The notes under the pieces are model-generated. The model saw only the letters and a list, made by a program, of their open reading frames with translations, did not search any database and was not told the origin of the DNA. Positions 1-5,290 of a stretch of DNA of 5,549 nt are shown one piece after another. This DNA comes from Thermoanaerobaculia bacterium (lineage in GTDB: Bacteria; Acidobacteriota; Thermoanaerobaculia; Multivoradales; UBA5704): contig JASLEW010000784.1 of NCBI GenBank assembly GCA_030150965.1, positions 1 to 5,549 on the forward strand. Direction: 5' to 3'. The translations under genes were made by a program, and so were the position numbers. Position 1 is the stretch's first letter. Every line of letters begins with the position of its first letter.

Positions 1-358
1 CCGCCGGCACCGCCCCACCGGCGGCGCCTCCCGCGGCGCCCCCGCCGGCGGGCTGGAGCAGCGGGTTGGGCGAGGTCTTCGGCCGGGCCGGCAGCAGGGC
101 GGCGAGCTTGCCGTCGAGCTTGCCGTGGCGGATGGCGGCGATCATGGTCCGGTGCTGGTGGTCCATGAGCGCGACGATCTCCTTCTCGTCCCCGCCCTCG
201 GCCAGCAGGTCGGCATAGTTGGCCCGCTTGCTCGCCAGGACCTGCCCGCCCACGTAGACCAGGCTCTCGATGAAGGGGTTGGCCGCGCCCTTGTCCTCGG
301 TCTGCACGTGGAAGACCACGTCCCGATAGCGGACGTCGGTGTTGTACCCGGTGATCAT
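1..358 (-). CDS. Conserved protein of unknown function, 5' part only (runs off the left edge)
   Basis: This gene reads leftward from an ATG at 358-356 and stays open to base 1, giving 119 residues with no stop. It begins MITGYNTDVRYRDVVFHVQT, continues through a patch around residues 33-45 (LVYVGGQVLASKR) and a mixed charged helix at about 50-85, then enters a Gly/Ala/Pro-rich linker from about residue 103. From memory this N-terminal pattern (GYNTDV, HVQTEDKG, VGG..LASKR) matches small conserved proteins of Acidobacteriota with no assigned function. The linker suggests that a second domain follows beyond the edge. There is no signal peptide or membrane segment in the visible part. Codon use is strongly G/C-ending, as in the other genes. 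No Shine-Dalgarno stands before the ATG. Instead a three-codon frame (ATG at 369-367) ends in a TGA that shares its A with the start codon. In-frame stop TAA at 394-392 limits any extension. Function is unknown, and I am confident only that it is coding. Confidence 0.65.
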   Translation of the reverse strand, partial: MITGYNTDVRYRDVVFHVQTEDKGAANPFIESLVYVGGQVLASKRANYADLLAEGGDEKEIVALMDHQHRTMIAAIRHGKLDGKLAALLPARPKTSPNPLLQPAGGGAAGGAAGGAVPA

Positions 359-408
359 CAGCGGAGCATGACGACGGTGGCGGCGGAGCCTTTAGATGAA
401 CGCAAATC

Positions 409-437
409 ATTCTACGGACAGCGGGGCAAGGAATCAA
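409..437 (-). promoter_or_regulatory. Candidate sigma70-type promoter for the leftward gene
   Basis: On the minus strand TTGATT (437-432) is followed after exactly 17 bases by TAGAAT (414-409). These match the -35 and -10 consensus at 4 of 6 and 5 of 6 positions. Initiation would fall near 402, giving a leader of about 44 bases before the ATG at 358. The call rests on sequence match, spacing and position only. Confidence 0.45.
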
Positions 438-456
438 CGCGCCGATTGGCGCCCTC

Positions 457-602
457 GGCGCCTGCGGTGGCTCGGTTTGCTCCCTCGCAGGCGCTAAAAG
501 GAGGTGCGAGCCCAGAACGCTCGCGCAGCAGACTCACGCTTCCGAGCCCTCCCCGCGCCGGAGAGGGAGGCAAACCGAGCCACCGCACCCACCACAGGCG
601 CC
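457..602. repeat. Inverted-repeat element between the two divergent promoters
   Basis: A perfect 17-bp arm, GCGGTGGCTCGGTTTGC at 464-480, recurs as its reverse complement at 570-586. With one extra G in the right copy, the match extends inward through the next six bases (481-486 against 563-568). Outward, GGCGCCT (457-463) is matched by AGGCGCC (596-602) after a 9-base insertion on the right side. The two arms are therefore copies of one unit of about 24-30 bases facing each other across roughly 80 bases. Flanking this, TTGGC..CCCTCGGCG occurs in the same orientation at both 446-460 and 605-620, like a degenerate direct repeat. No protein-coding gene fits here. It lies upstream of both -35 boxes, so neither proposed transcript includes it. 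It could be a small non-autonomous mobile element, a REP-like intergenic repeat, or a large operator. Confidence 0.65.
458..494. repeat. Nine-bp perfect hairpin nested in the left arm
   Basis: GCGCCTGCG (458-466) and CGCAGGCGC (486-494) are perfect reverse complements around a 19-base loop that contains most of the 17-bp arm of the larger repeat. A second short stem, CTCGCA (484-489) with TGCGAG (505-510), competes with it. The hairpin is not followed by a T tract on either strand, so it is not an intrinsic terminator. Nested, competing stems like this are common in intergenic palindromic repeats. Confidence 0.5.
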
Positions 603-604
603 GG

Positions 605-633
605 TTGGCTTCCCTCGGCGGCGGGCGTAGAAT
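605..633 (+). promoter_or_regulatory. Candidate sigma70-type promoter for the moaA leader
   Basis: TTGGCT (605-610) and TAGAAT (628-633) are separated by exactly 17 bases, matching consensus at 4 of 6 and 5 of 6 positions. The -10 hexamer and spacing are identical to those of the leftward promoter. Transcription would begin around 640, a few bases before the first helix of the proposed riboswitch at 647, which supports the assignment independently of the hexamers. Confidence 0.5.
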
Positions 634-646
634 GCCCCCGGGCCCA

Positions 647-776
647 CCGAGCCTGCTCCACCCTACCCGGACAGCGGCGGGGGAGCCGGCCGACAGGGTG
701 ATCCGGGGAACCGGGTCGCCTCCCGTGCTTGGAAAGGCGGGCCCCGGGGGGAGGACGGCTGCGTCCTTCCGCTCGG
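647..776 (+). ncRNA. Probable Moco (molybdenum cofactor) riboswitch aptamer
   Basis: The leader folds into a closed multi-helix RNA directly before moaA. The closing stem is CCGAGC (647-652) with GCTCGG (771-776). A second stem pairs CACCCT (659-664) with AGGGTG (695-700), with CCGG/CCGG (667-670, 686-689) inside it. Bases 700-717 form a 7-bp stem capped by a GGAA (GNRA) tetraloop. CGCCT (717-721) pairs with AGGCG (735-739). Bases 749-757 pair with 762-770 (9 bp, one G-U) around a GCTG loop. The conserved-looking stretches GGGTCGCCTCCC (713-724) and GAAAGGCGGG (732-741) fit my memory of the Moco RNA motif, as do the GNRA hairpin, the length near 130 nt and the location before moaA. The family is known to repress Moco synthesis genes when cofactor is present. 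The GNRA-capped arm would favour molybdenum over the tungsten variant, if I recall that distinction correctly. No covariance search was possible here. Confidence 0.72.
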
Positions 777-795
777 GATGTCGCTTCCTCGGGTG

Positions 796-819
796 CGGCT
801 CGCCGGACGGAGAGAGCCG
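796..819 (+). promoter_or_regulatory. Possible expression platform: hairpin covering the moaA ribosome binding site
   Basis: CGGCTC (796-801) pairs perfectly with GAGCCG (814-819). The purine run GGAGAGAG (809-816), the best Shine-Dalgarno before moaA (8-10 bases ahead of TTG 823), lies in its loop and 3' arm. The left side GGCTCG (797-802) can instead pair with CGAGCC (648-653), the 5' strand of the aptamer's closing stem. The two pairings exclude each other: a folded aptamer would leave 797-802 free to cover the binding site, and an unfolded one would release it. This is an inference from base pairing and agrees with an off-switch. Confidence 0.4.
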
Positions 820-822
820 ACC

Positions 823-2001
823 TTGATCCCACGACCCCAGAGCTCGCGGCTGCGCGTGCTGGCCGAACCGGCGGTCGGCTCAGGCCCGGACGGGGCGCGC
901 CCGGCCGCTGCGGTCCGCGGCCTCGCGCCAGCGCCGGGCCCGGCTCCGGGCCCGCGGGCGTCGATTTCGCGGGCTCCGGGCGTCCCGCCGGCGGCGCCGG
1001 AGGTGGCCGGCCCCGGGCTGACCGACGCTTTCGGGCGGCGGCTCACCTACCTGCGGGTCTCGGTCACCGACCGGTGCAACCTGCGCTGCACCTATTGCCT
1101 GCCGGAGGACCTCCCCTTCGCCGAGCGCGACTTCCTGGCCCCCCGGGAGATCGCGGCGATGGTCGGCGCCCTGGCGCGGCTGGGCATCCGCCGGGTGCGG
1201 CTGACCGGGGGCGAGCCGCTGGTGCGGCGGGACATCCTGGAGATCGCGCGCCTGATCAGGGCCCTCCCCGGGGTCGAGAACCTCGCCCTGTCCACCAACG
1301 GCACCGAGCTGGCGCGCCTCGCCGGACCGCTGCGCGAGGTCGGCATCGACCGGGTGAACGTCAGCGTCGACAGCCTCGACGCCGAGCGCTTCCGCGCCAT
1401 CACCCGCCGCGGCGACCTGGAGCAGGTCTGGCGCGGCGTCGAGGCGGCGCTCGCCGCCGGCTTCTCGCCGGTCAAGCTCAACGCGGTGCTGCTCTCCCGG
1501 CAGAACGCGGAGGACATCGAGCGCCTCGCCGGCCTCACCCTCGACCGCCCGCTGGCGGTGCGCTTCATCGAGATGATGCCCACCGCCAGCAACCGCCACC
1601 TGCAGCCGGACGAGTACCTGTCGAGCGACGTGGCGCGCGGCCTCATCGAGCGCCGCTTTGGCCCGCTGACGCCGCTGACCGCCGAGGAGGCCGGCCCGCG
1701 GACCGGCCCCGCCGCCTCCTATCGCCTGCCCGGGGCCCGGGGCACCATCGGCTTCATCACCCCGCTCTCCCACACCTTCTGCGCCGACTGCAACCGCCTG
1801 CGCCTGACCGCCCGCGGCGAGCTGCGGCTCTGCCTCTTCGCCAACCGGGTCTTCCCCCTGCGCCACCTCCTGGACGCCGCCGATCCCGATCGGGCGCTCG
1901 AAGCCGAGATCCTGCGGGTGGTCGAGGAGAAACCCGCCGAGCACCTCCTGGCCCAGGGCAACTACGGCAACCTGGTGAGCTTCATGGAGATCGGCGGCTG
2001 A
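823..2001 (+). CDS. moaA: GTP 3',8-cyclase MoaA (radical SAM, molybdopterin synthesis)
   Basis: MoaA uses S-adenosylmethionine and two iron-sulfur clusters to convert GTP to 3',8-cyclo-7,8-dihydro-GTP, the first step of molybdenum cofactor synthesis in the cytoplasm; MoaC acts next. Numbered from TTG 823, the radical-SAM cluster motif CNLRCTYC has Cys85, Cys89 and Cys92. The SAM-binding GGEP is at 129-132. STNGTEL follows near 157-163. The C-terminal cluster has Cys320, Cys323 and Cys337 in the family's C-x2-C-x13-C spacing. The protein ends in the Gly-Gly tail that reaches the active site. It is 392 residues against about 330 usually, because roughly 60 Ala/Pro/Gly/Arg-rich residues precede the core (LTDAFGRR). 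Start choice: TTG 823 has GGAGAG at a good distance. ATG 778 lies 1 base after the riboswitch stem, has no usable binding site, and the codons from 778 to 823 are atypical (CTT, CCT, GGA, AGA). GTG 1003 would give a normal-length protein but lacks a clear binding site. Identity is near certain; the start is not. Confidence 0.95.
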   Translation: MIPRPQSSRLRVLAEPAVGSGPDGARPAAAVRGLAPAPGPAPGPRASISRAPGVPPAAPEVAGPGLTDAFGRRLTYLRVSVTDRCNLRCTYCLPEDLPFAERDFLAPREIAAMVGALARLGIRRVRLTGGEPLVRRDILEIARLIRALPGVENLALSTNGTELARLAGPLREVGIDRVNVSVDSLDAERFRAITRRGDLEQVWRGVEAALAAGFSPVKLNAVLLSRQNAEDIERLAGLTLDRPLAVRFIEMMPTASNRHLQPDEYLSSDVARGLIERRFGPLTPLTAEEAGPRTGPAASYRLPGARGTIGFITPLSHTFCADCNRLRLTARGELRLCLFANRVFPLRHLLDAADPDRALEAEILRVVEEKPAEHLLAQGNYGNLVSFMEIGG

Positions 2002-2052
2002 CCGACCGCTCGCCGAGCCCGGCGCACCCGTCTCCGGGAACAAAAGCACGAG

Positions 2053-2081
2053 TGGACGGTTTTCTCTGGAAGTGCGACAAT
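2053..2081 (+). promoter_or_regulatory. Weak candidate promoter for the ech operon
   Basis: The 176-base gap after moaA shows no intrinsic terminator: the only stems are short (GCTC/GAGC at 2008-2018, CCCGG/CCGGG at 2018-2038) and have no T run after them. TGGACG (2053-2058) and GACAAT (2076-2081) stand 17 bases apart, each 4 of 6 to consensus, giving a predicted start near 2088. The ech operon may instead be read through from moaA. Confidence 0.3.
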
Positions 2082-2137
2082 GCCGCACGCCGCCGCCCCG
2101 GACGAGGGCCGCGGACGGCAGCTCCGACGACGCTTCC

Positions 2138-2155
2138 TGGATTCAGATAAATCCA
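2138..2155 (+). repeat. Perfect inverted repeat in the ech leader (possible operator)
   Basis: TGGATTcagataAATCCA is a perfect 6-bp inverted repeat with a 6-base centre, in an AT-richer patch than its surroundings, 22 bases before the ech start and just upstream of its ribosome binding site. A second AATCC follows at 2155-2159. Size and symmetry suit a dimeric repressor (a TetR- or GntR-type site is typical of acyl-CoA operons), but a weak mRNA hairpin is equally possible. No regulator gene is visible in the window. Confidence 0.4.
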
Positions 2156-2177
2156 ATCCCACGAGGAGAATACGACG

Positions 2178-3017
2178 ATGGCCCAGCCGAACGTTGCGGC
2201 CCCGACCGCCGAGCCCGAGACCGCCGGGGGCGAGCGCAAGTTGGTTCACTACGAGGTCCGCGAGGGCGTCGCCTACCTGACCCTCGACGATCCGCCGGCC
2301 AACACCTACACCCACGCCATGATGCGCCACCTCGACGCGGCGATCCTCGACGCGCGCTTCGACGCCGGCGTCCACGTCCTGGTGGTCACCGGCAAGGGCG
2401 ACAAGTTCTTCTGCGCCGGCGCCAACATCCAGATGCTGTCGGAGGCCGAGCCGACCTTCAAGTACTACTTCTGCCTCCACGCCAATGAGACCCTGAACCG
2501 CCTGGAGCAGACCCCGAAGCTGGTCATCGCCGCCCTCAACGGCCACACCGTCGGCGGCGGCCTGGAGATCGCCATGGCCGCCGACATCCGCATCGCCAAG
2601 CGCAACGCCGGCAAGGTCGGCCTGCCCGAGATCAACCTCGGCGTGCTGCCCGGCACCGGCGGCACCCAGCGCCTCGCCCGCCTGGTCGGCAAGTCGCGCG
2701 CCATCGAGCTGATGACCACCGGCCGCCTCATCTCCTTCGAGGACGCCGAGCACCTGGGGATCGTCAACCAGGTCCTCGCGCCCGAGGACTTCGCCGGCCA
2801 GATCCACGCCTACGCCCGCCAGTTCTGCCCGCCCAACCGCGCCGCCAAGGCGGTGGGCCGCATCAAGCGCTCCGTGCAGTCGGGCGCCGAGGTGCCCTTC
2901 GAGAGCGGCCTGGCGATCGAGCGCGAGCTGCAGCAGCAGCTGTTCGAGAGCAAGGACGCGCGCGAGGGGCTCGACGCCTACGTCGGCAAGCGCCAGCCGC
3001 AGTTCAAGGGAGCGTGA
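2178..3017 (+). CDS. Enoyl-CoA hydratase (crotonase family)
   Basis: This is a 279-residue crotonase-fold enzyme expected to add water across the double bond of a trans-2-enoyl-CoA in the cytoplasm, acting as a homotrimer or hexamer as is usual for the family. The oxyanion-hole loop FCAGANI lies at 78-84 and the second at NGHTVGGG (121-128). Both acidic residues needed for hydration are present: Glu130 in GGGLEIAM and Glu151 in GLPEINLG, equivalent to Glu144 and Glu164 of rat mitochondrial hydratase. GTGGTQRL (159-166) is the usual family signature. The first ~20 residues are a loose Ala/Pro/Glu-rich tail not normally needed. The ATG has a clear GAGGAG binding site at 2163-2168, 9 bases before it. 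It is the first gene of an operon with the aldehyde dehydrogenase, whose start lies 2 bases after this stop. Substrate cannot be read from the sequence. Having both glutamates argues against isomerase- or dehalogenase-type crotonases. Confidence 0.9.
   Translation: MAQPNVAAPTAEPETAGGERKLVHYEVREGVAYLTLDDPPANTYTHAMMRHLDAAILDARFDAGVHVLVVTGKGDKFFCAGANIQMLSEAEPTFKYYFCLHANETLNRLEQTPKLVIAALNGHTVGGGLEIAMAADIRIAKRNAGKVGLPEINLGVLPGTGGTQRLARLVGKSRAIELMTTGRLISFEDAEHLGIVNQVLAPEDFAGQIHAYARQFCPPNRAAKAVGRIKRSVQSGAEVPFESGLAIERELQQQLFESKDAREGLDAYVGKRQPQFKGA
3008..3012 (+). promoter_or_regulatory. Ribosome binding site that fixes the aldehyde dehydrogenase start
   Basis: GGGAG inside the last codons of the hydratase gene stands 7 bases before ATG 3020 but only 1 base before the alternative GTG 3014. 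This favours the ATG. Overlap of the site with the upstream gene implies translational coupling. Confidence 0.7.
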
Positions 3018-3019
3018 CC

Positions 3020-4516
3020 ATGACCGCCGTTGCCGAAGCCGCCGCCAAGGCCCAGGCGCCGGGCGGCGTCAAGCTGCCGCCGCCGGCCCTCTTCATCGGC
3101 GGCCAGTGGGTGGAGCCGGAGGGGGGCCGCACCTTCGCCAGCGAGAACCCGGCGACCGAGGAGACGCTCTGCCAGGTGGCGTCGGCCTCCGCCGCCGACA
3201 CCGGCCGCGCCGTCGAGGCGGCGCGCGCCGCCCTGGCCGGCGATTGGGGCGTCAAGATGTCGGCGCGCGACCGCGGGCGCCTGCTGTACAAGGTCGCCGA
3301 CGCCCTGGAGGCGCGGATCGACGAGTTCGCCACCATCGAGACCCTCGACAACGGCAAGCCGATCTTCGAGTCGCGCTACGTGGACCTGCCGACCGCCATC
3401 GACGCCCTGCGCTACTTCGCCGGCTGGGCCGACAAGATCACCGGCGACACCCTGCCGGTCTCCGGGCCGTTCGTCCTCGCCTACACCCTGCGCGAGCCGG
3501 TCGGCGTGGTGGCGGCGATCACCCCCTGGAACTTCCCGATCATCCAGGCGATGTGGAAGATCGCGGCGGCCCTCGCCTGCGGCAACACGGTGGTGCACAA
3601 GCCGGCCTCCTACACCCCGCTCACCGCCCTCAAGCTCGCCGAGCTGGCGTGCGAGGCGGGCCTGCCGCCGGGCGTCCTCAACGTCGTCCCCGGCGGCGGC
3701 GCGGCGGTCGGCAACGCCCTGGTGCAGAACCCGCACGTCGCCAAGATCACCTTCACCGGCTCGACCGAGGTGGGGCGCGACATCATGAAGGGCGCCGCCG
3801 ACGGCATCAAGCGCGTCACCCTGGAGCTCGGCGGCAAGTCGCCCAACATCGTCTTCGCCGACGCCGACCTCGACGCCGCGGTCAAGGGCGCCTACAACGG
3901 CATCTTCTACGGCAAGGGCGAGGTCTGCGCCGCCGGCTCGCGGCTGTTCGTCGAGCAGCAGGTGCACGATGAGCTGGTCGAGCGCCTGGCCGAGCGCACG
4001 CGGCGGCTCCTCCCCGGCGATCCGCTCGACCCCAAGACCCGCCTCGGCGCCCTGGTGTCGGGCAAGCAGCGGGAGAGCGTCCTGGGGTACGTCGAGGCCG
4101 GCCGCAAGGAGGGGGCGCGGGTGGTGCACGGCGGCGAGCCGGCCACGGTCGGCGGCAAGGGCTACTTCATGCAGCCCACCATCCTCGACCGGGTGAGCAA
4201 CGACATGACCGTGGCGCGCGAGGAGATCTTCGGCCCGGTGGTGGTGGTGATCCCGTTCCGCGACGTGAGCGACGCCATCGCCCAGGCCAACGCCAACATC
4301 TACGGCCTGGCCGCCGGCGTCTGGACGCGCGACGTGGCCAAGGCCCATCACGTCGCCCGCCAGGTGCAGGCCGGCACGGTGTGGATCAACCAGTACAACT
4401 GGTACGACTCCGGCGCCCCCTTCGGCGGCTACAAGCAGAGCGGCTTCGGCCGCGAGCTGGGCAGGCAGGCGATCGAGTCCTACACCGAGACCAAGTCGGT
4501 CTACGTGGGCCGGTAG
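3020..4516 (+). CDS. NAD(P)-dependent aldehyde dehydrogenase (ALDH superfamily)
   Basis: This 498-residue cytoplasmic enzyme, full length for the classical family (about 480-500), should oxidise an aldehyde to its carboxylic acid through a thiohemiacetal. Visible residues are Asn171 in TPWNFP (oxyanion), Lys194 in VVHKPAS (cofactor), FTGSTEVG at 245-252 (dinucleotide loop), general base Glu269 in LELGGKSPN, nucleophile Cys303 in GKGEVCAAGSR, and EEIFGPV at 401-407 (nicotinamide-side ribose). The position equivalent to Glu195 of ALDH2, which favours NAD, is Ser197. The same KPAS sequence occurs in NADP-using GabD, so NADP use is possible. The first ~22 residues are an Ala-rich tail. Overall the sequence resembles betaine/phenylacetaldehyde-type dehydrogenases more than CoA-acylating ones, but substrate is not determined. 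It lies between hydratase and thiolase genes in one transcription unit and is probably part of the same catabolic route. Confidence 0.92.
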   Translation: MTAVAEAAAKAQAPGGVKLPPPALFIGGQWVEPEGGRTFASENPATEETLCQVASASAADTGRAVEAARAALAGDWGVKMSARDRGRLLYKVADALEARIDEFATIETLDNGKPIFESRYVDLPTAIDALRYFAGWADKITGDTLPVSGPFVLAYTLREPVGVVAAITPWNFPIIQAMWKIAAALACGNTVVHKPASYTPLTALKLAELACEAGLPPGVLNVVPGGGAAVGNALVQNPHVAKITFTGSTEVGRDIMKGAADGIKRVTLELGGKSPNIVFADADLDAAVKGAYNGIFYGKGEVCAAGSRLFVEQQVHDELVERLAERTRRLLPGDPLDPKTRLGALVSGKQRESVLGYVEAGRKEGARVVHGGEPATVGGKGYFMQPTILDRVSNDMTVAREEIFGPVVVVIPFRDVSDAIAQANANIYGLAAGVWTRDVAKAHHVARQVQAGTVWINQYNWYDSGAPFGGYKQSGFGRELGRQAIESYTETKSVYVGR

Positions 4517-4518
4517 GC

Positions 4519-4524
4519 GGGAGG
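4519..4524 (+). promoter_or_regulatory. Ribosome binding site that fixes the thiolase start
   Basis: GGGAGG, 3 bases after the dehydrogenase stop codon, lies 9 bases before GTG 4534. No ATG fits in frame near the family's normal N-terminus, so the GTG start depends on this site. Confidence 0.7.
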
Positions 4525-4533
4525 GCGGCGCGC

Positions 4534-5287
4534 GTGTCCGGTCCCTCCCCCGACGACATCGTCCTCGCCGCCCCGGTGCGCACGCCGATCGGCAAGTTCG
4601 GCGGCGTCTTGGCGCCGCTCTCGGCGGCGGACCTGGGCACCGCCGCCGCCGCCGCCGCGCTCTCCCGCGCCGGCCTGGCGCCGGGACGGCTCGACCGGGT
4701 GGACCAGGTGATCTTCGGCCACGCCCGCCAGGCCGGCGGCGGGCCCAACACCGCCCGCCAGATCGCCCACCGCGCCGGCGTGCCGCACGACCGTCCGGCG
4801 TTCACCGTCAACCAGGCGTGCGGCTCGGGGCTCCAGGCCGTGCTCTGCGCCGCCCGCGCCATCCGCCTGGGCGAGGCGGGCGTGGTGCTCGCCGGCGGCA
4901 CGGAGAGCATGTCCAACACCCCCTACCTGCTGCCGCGGGCGCGCTGGGGGTACCGCCTGGGGCACGCCGAGATCGTGGACGGCATGTACCGCGACGGCTT
5001 CGACGACCCGCTCTCCGGCCTGGTGATGGGCGAGACCGCCGAGGAGCTGGCGGCCGAGACCGGCGTGGACCGCGGCGCCGCCGACGCCTGGGCCGTGCAG
5101 AGCCAGGAGCGCTGCGAGCGGGCGCGCGCCGCCGGCCGCTTCGCCGCCGAGATCGTGCCGGTCCAGGTGAGCGGCAGGAAGGGCGAGGTGACGGTAGACC
5201 GCGACGAGCACCCGCGCGACGGCGTGACCCTGGCGGCGCTGGCGCGCATGGCGCCGGTCTTCCGCGGCGGCGGCACGGTCACCGCCG
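4534..5287 (+). CDS. Acetyl-CoA C-acyltransferase (thiolase), truncated after 251 residues
   Basis: Thiolases cleave 3-ketoacyl-CoA with CoA to release acetyl-CoA, or run the reverse condensation to acetoacetyl-CoA. From GTG 4534 the N-terminal domain is intact: PVRTPIGKFGG at 14-24, then NQACGSGLQAV with the acyl-accepting Cys96 (Cys89 of the Zoogloea enzyme), GGTESMSNTPYLLP in the following part, and the loop domain through MGETAEELA and AVQSQERCERA. Family similarity ends at GGGTVTA (residues 245-251), where GNASGINDGAAA is expected. The C-terminal domain is missing, including the catalytic His of GHPxGxSG and the second Cys of CxGGGxG, about 140 of 390 residues. The frame stays open to 5520, but those residues are antisense to a dxs fragment and mean nothing. 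The gene starts 17 bases after the dehydrogenase stop, so it is the third operon gene. As written it could not be active. Truncation probably reflects a sequence join rather than gene decay, since codon use and motifs are intact right up to the break. Confidence 0.88.
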
Positions 5288-5290
5288 CCC
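5286..5290. other. Junction between unrelated gene fragments
   Basis: Rightward thiolase similarity ends at the GTVTA codons (to 5286/5287), and leftward dxs similarity begins at the EG codons (5288-5293). The two abut with at most a base or two of ambiguity. There is no insertion-sequence end, target duplication or tRNA at the point. It is best treated as a suspected chimeric join. Confidence 0.8.

Noticed and set aside
457..602. CRISPR array or insertion sequence in the intergenic repeat region
   Set aside because: There are only two copies, in opposite orientation, with no regular spacers, no transposase and no room for one.
640..777. Cobalamin, TPP or cyclic-di-GMP riboswitch in the moaA leader
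   Set aside because: The core strings of those classes (such as the B12 box or CTGAGA) are absent, and the gene context points to Moco.
125..826. Rightward open frame of 233 codons across the left gene and the promoter region
   Set aside because: It is antisense to the conserved leftward gene, then crosses the repeats and the riboswitch. It has no family motifs and a composition expected from GC-rich antisense sequence.
2008..2038. Possible terminator after moaA
   Set aside because: Stems are only 4-5 bp and are followed by AACAAAAG rather than a T run on the coding strand.
880..2088. Leftward 402-codon frame opposite moaA
   Set aside because: It is a mirror frame produced by G/C-ending codons. 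It has no recognisable domain, and moaA explains the conservation.
729..2150. Rightward open frame of 473 codons in another frame through moaA
   Set aside because: It is Arg/Pro/Ala/Gly low-complexity throughout and lies in a shifted frame over a clear MoaA.
3014..3016. GTG 3014 as start of the aldehyde dehydrogenase, overlapping the hydratase stop
   Set aside because: The binding site GGGAG ends 1 base before it, too close to work. ATG 3020 has correct spacing.
1962..4351. Leftward long frames (281 and 457 codons) opposite the hydratase and dehydrogenase genes
   Set aside because: They are rich in Gly, Val, Asp, His and Arg in the repetitive way typical of antisense GC-rich frames. No start with a binding site and no motifs.
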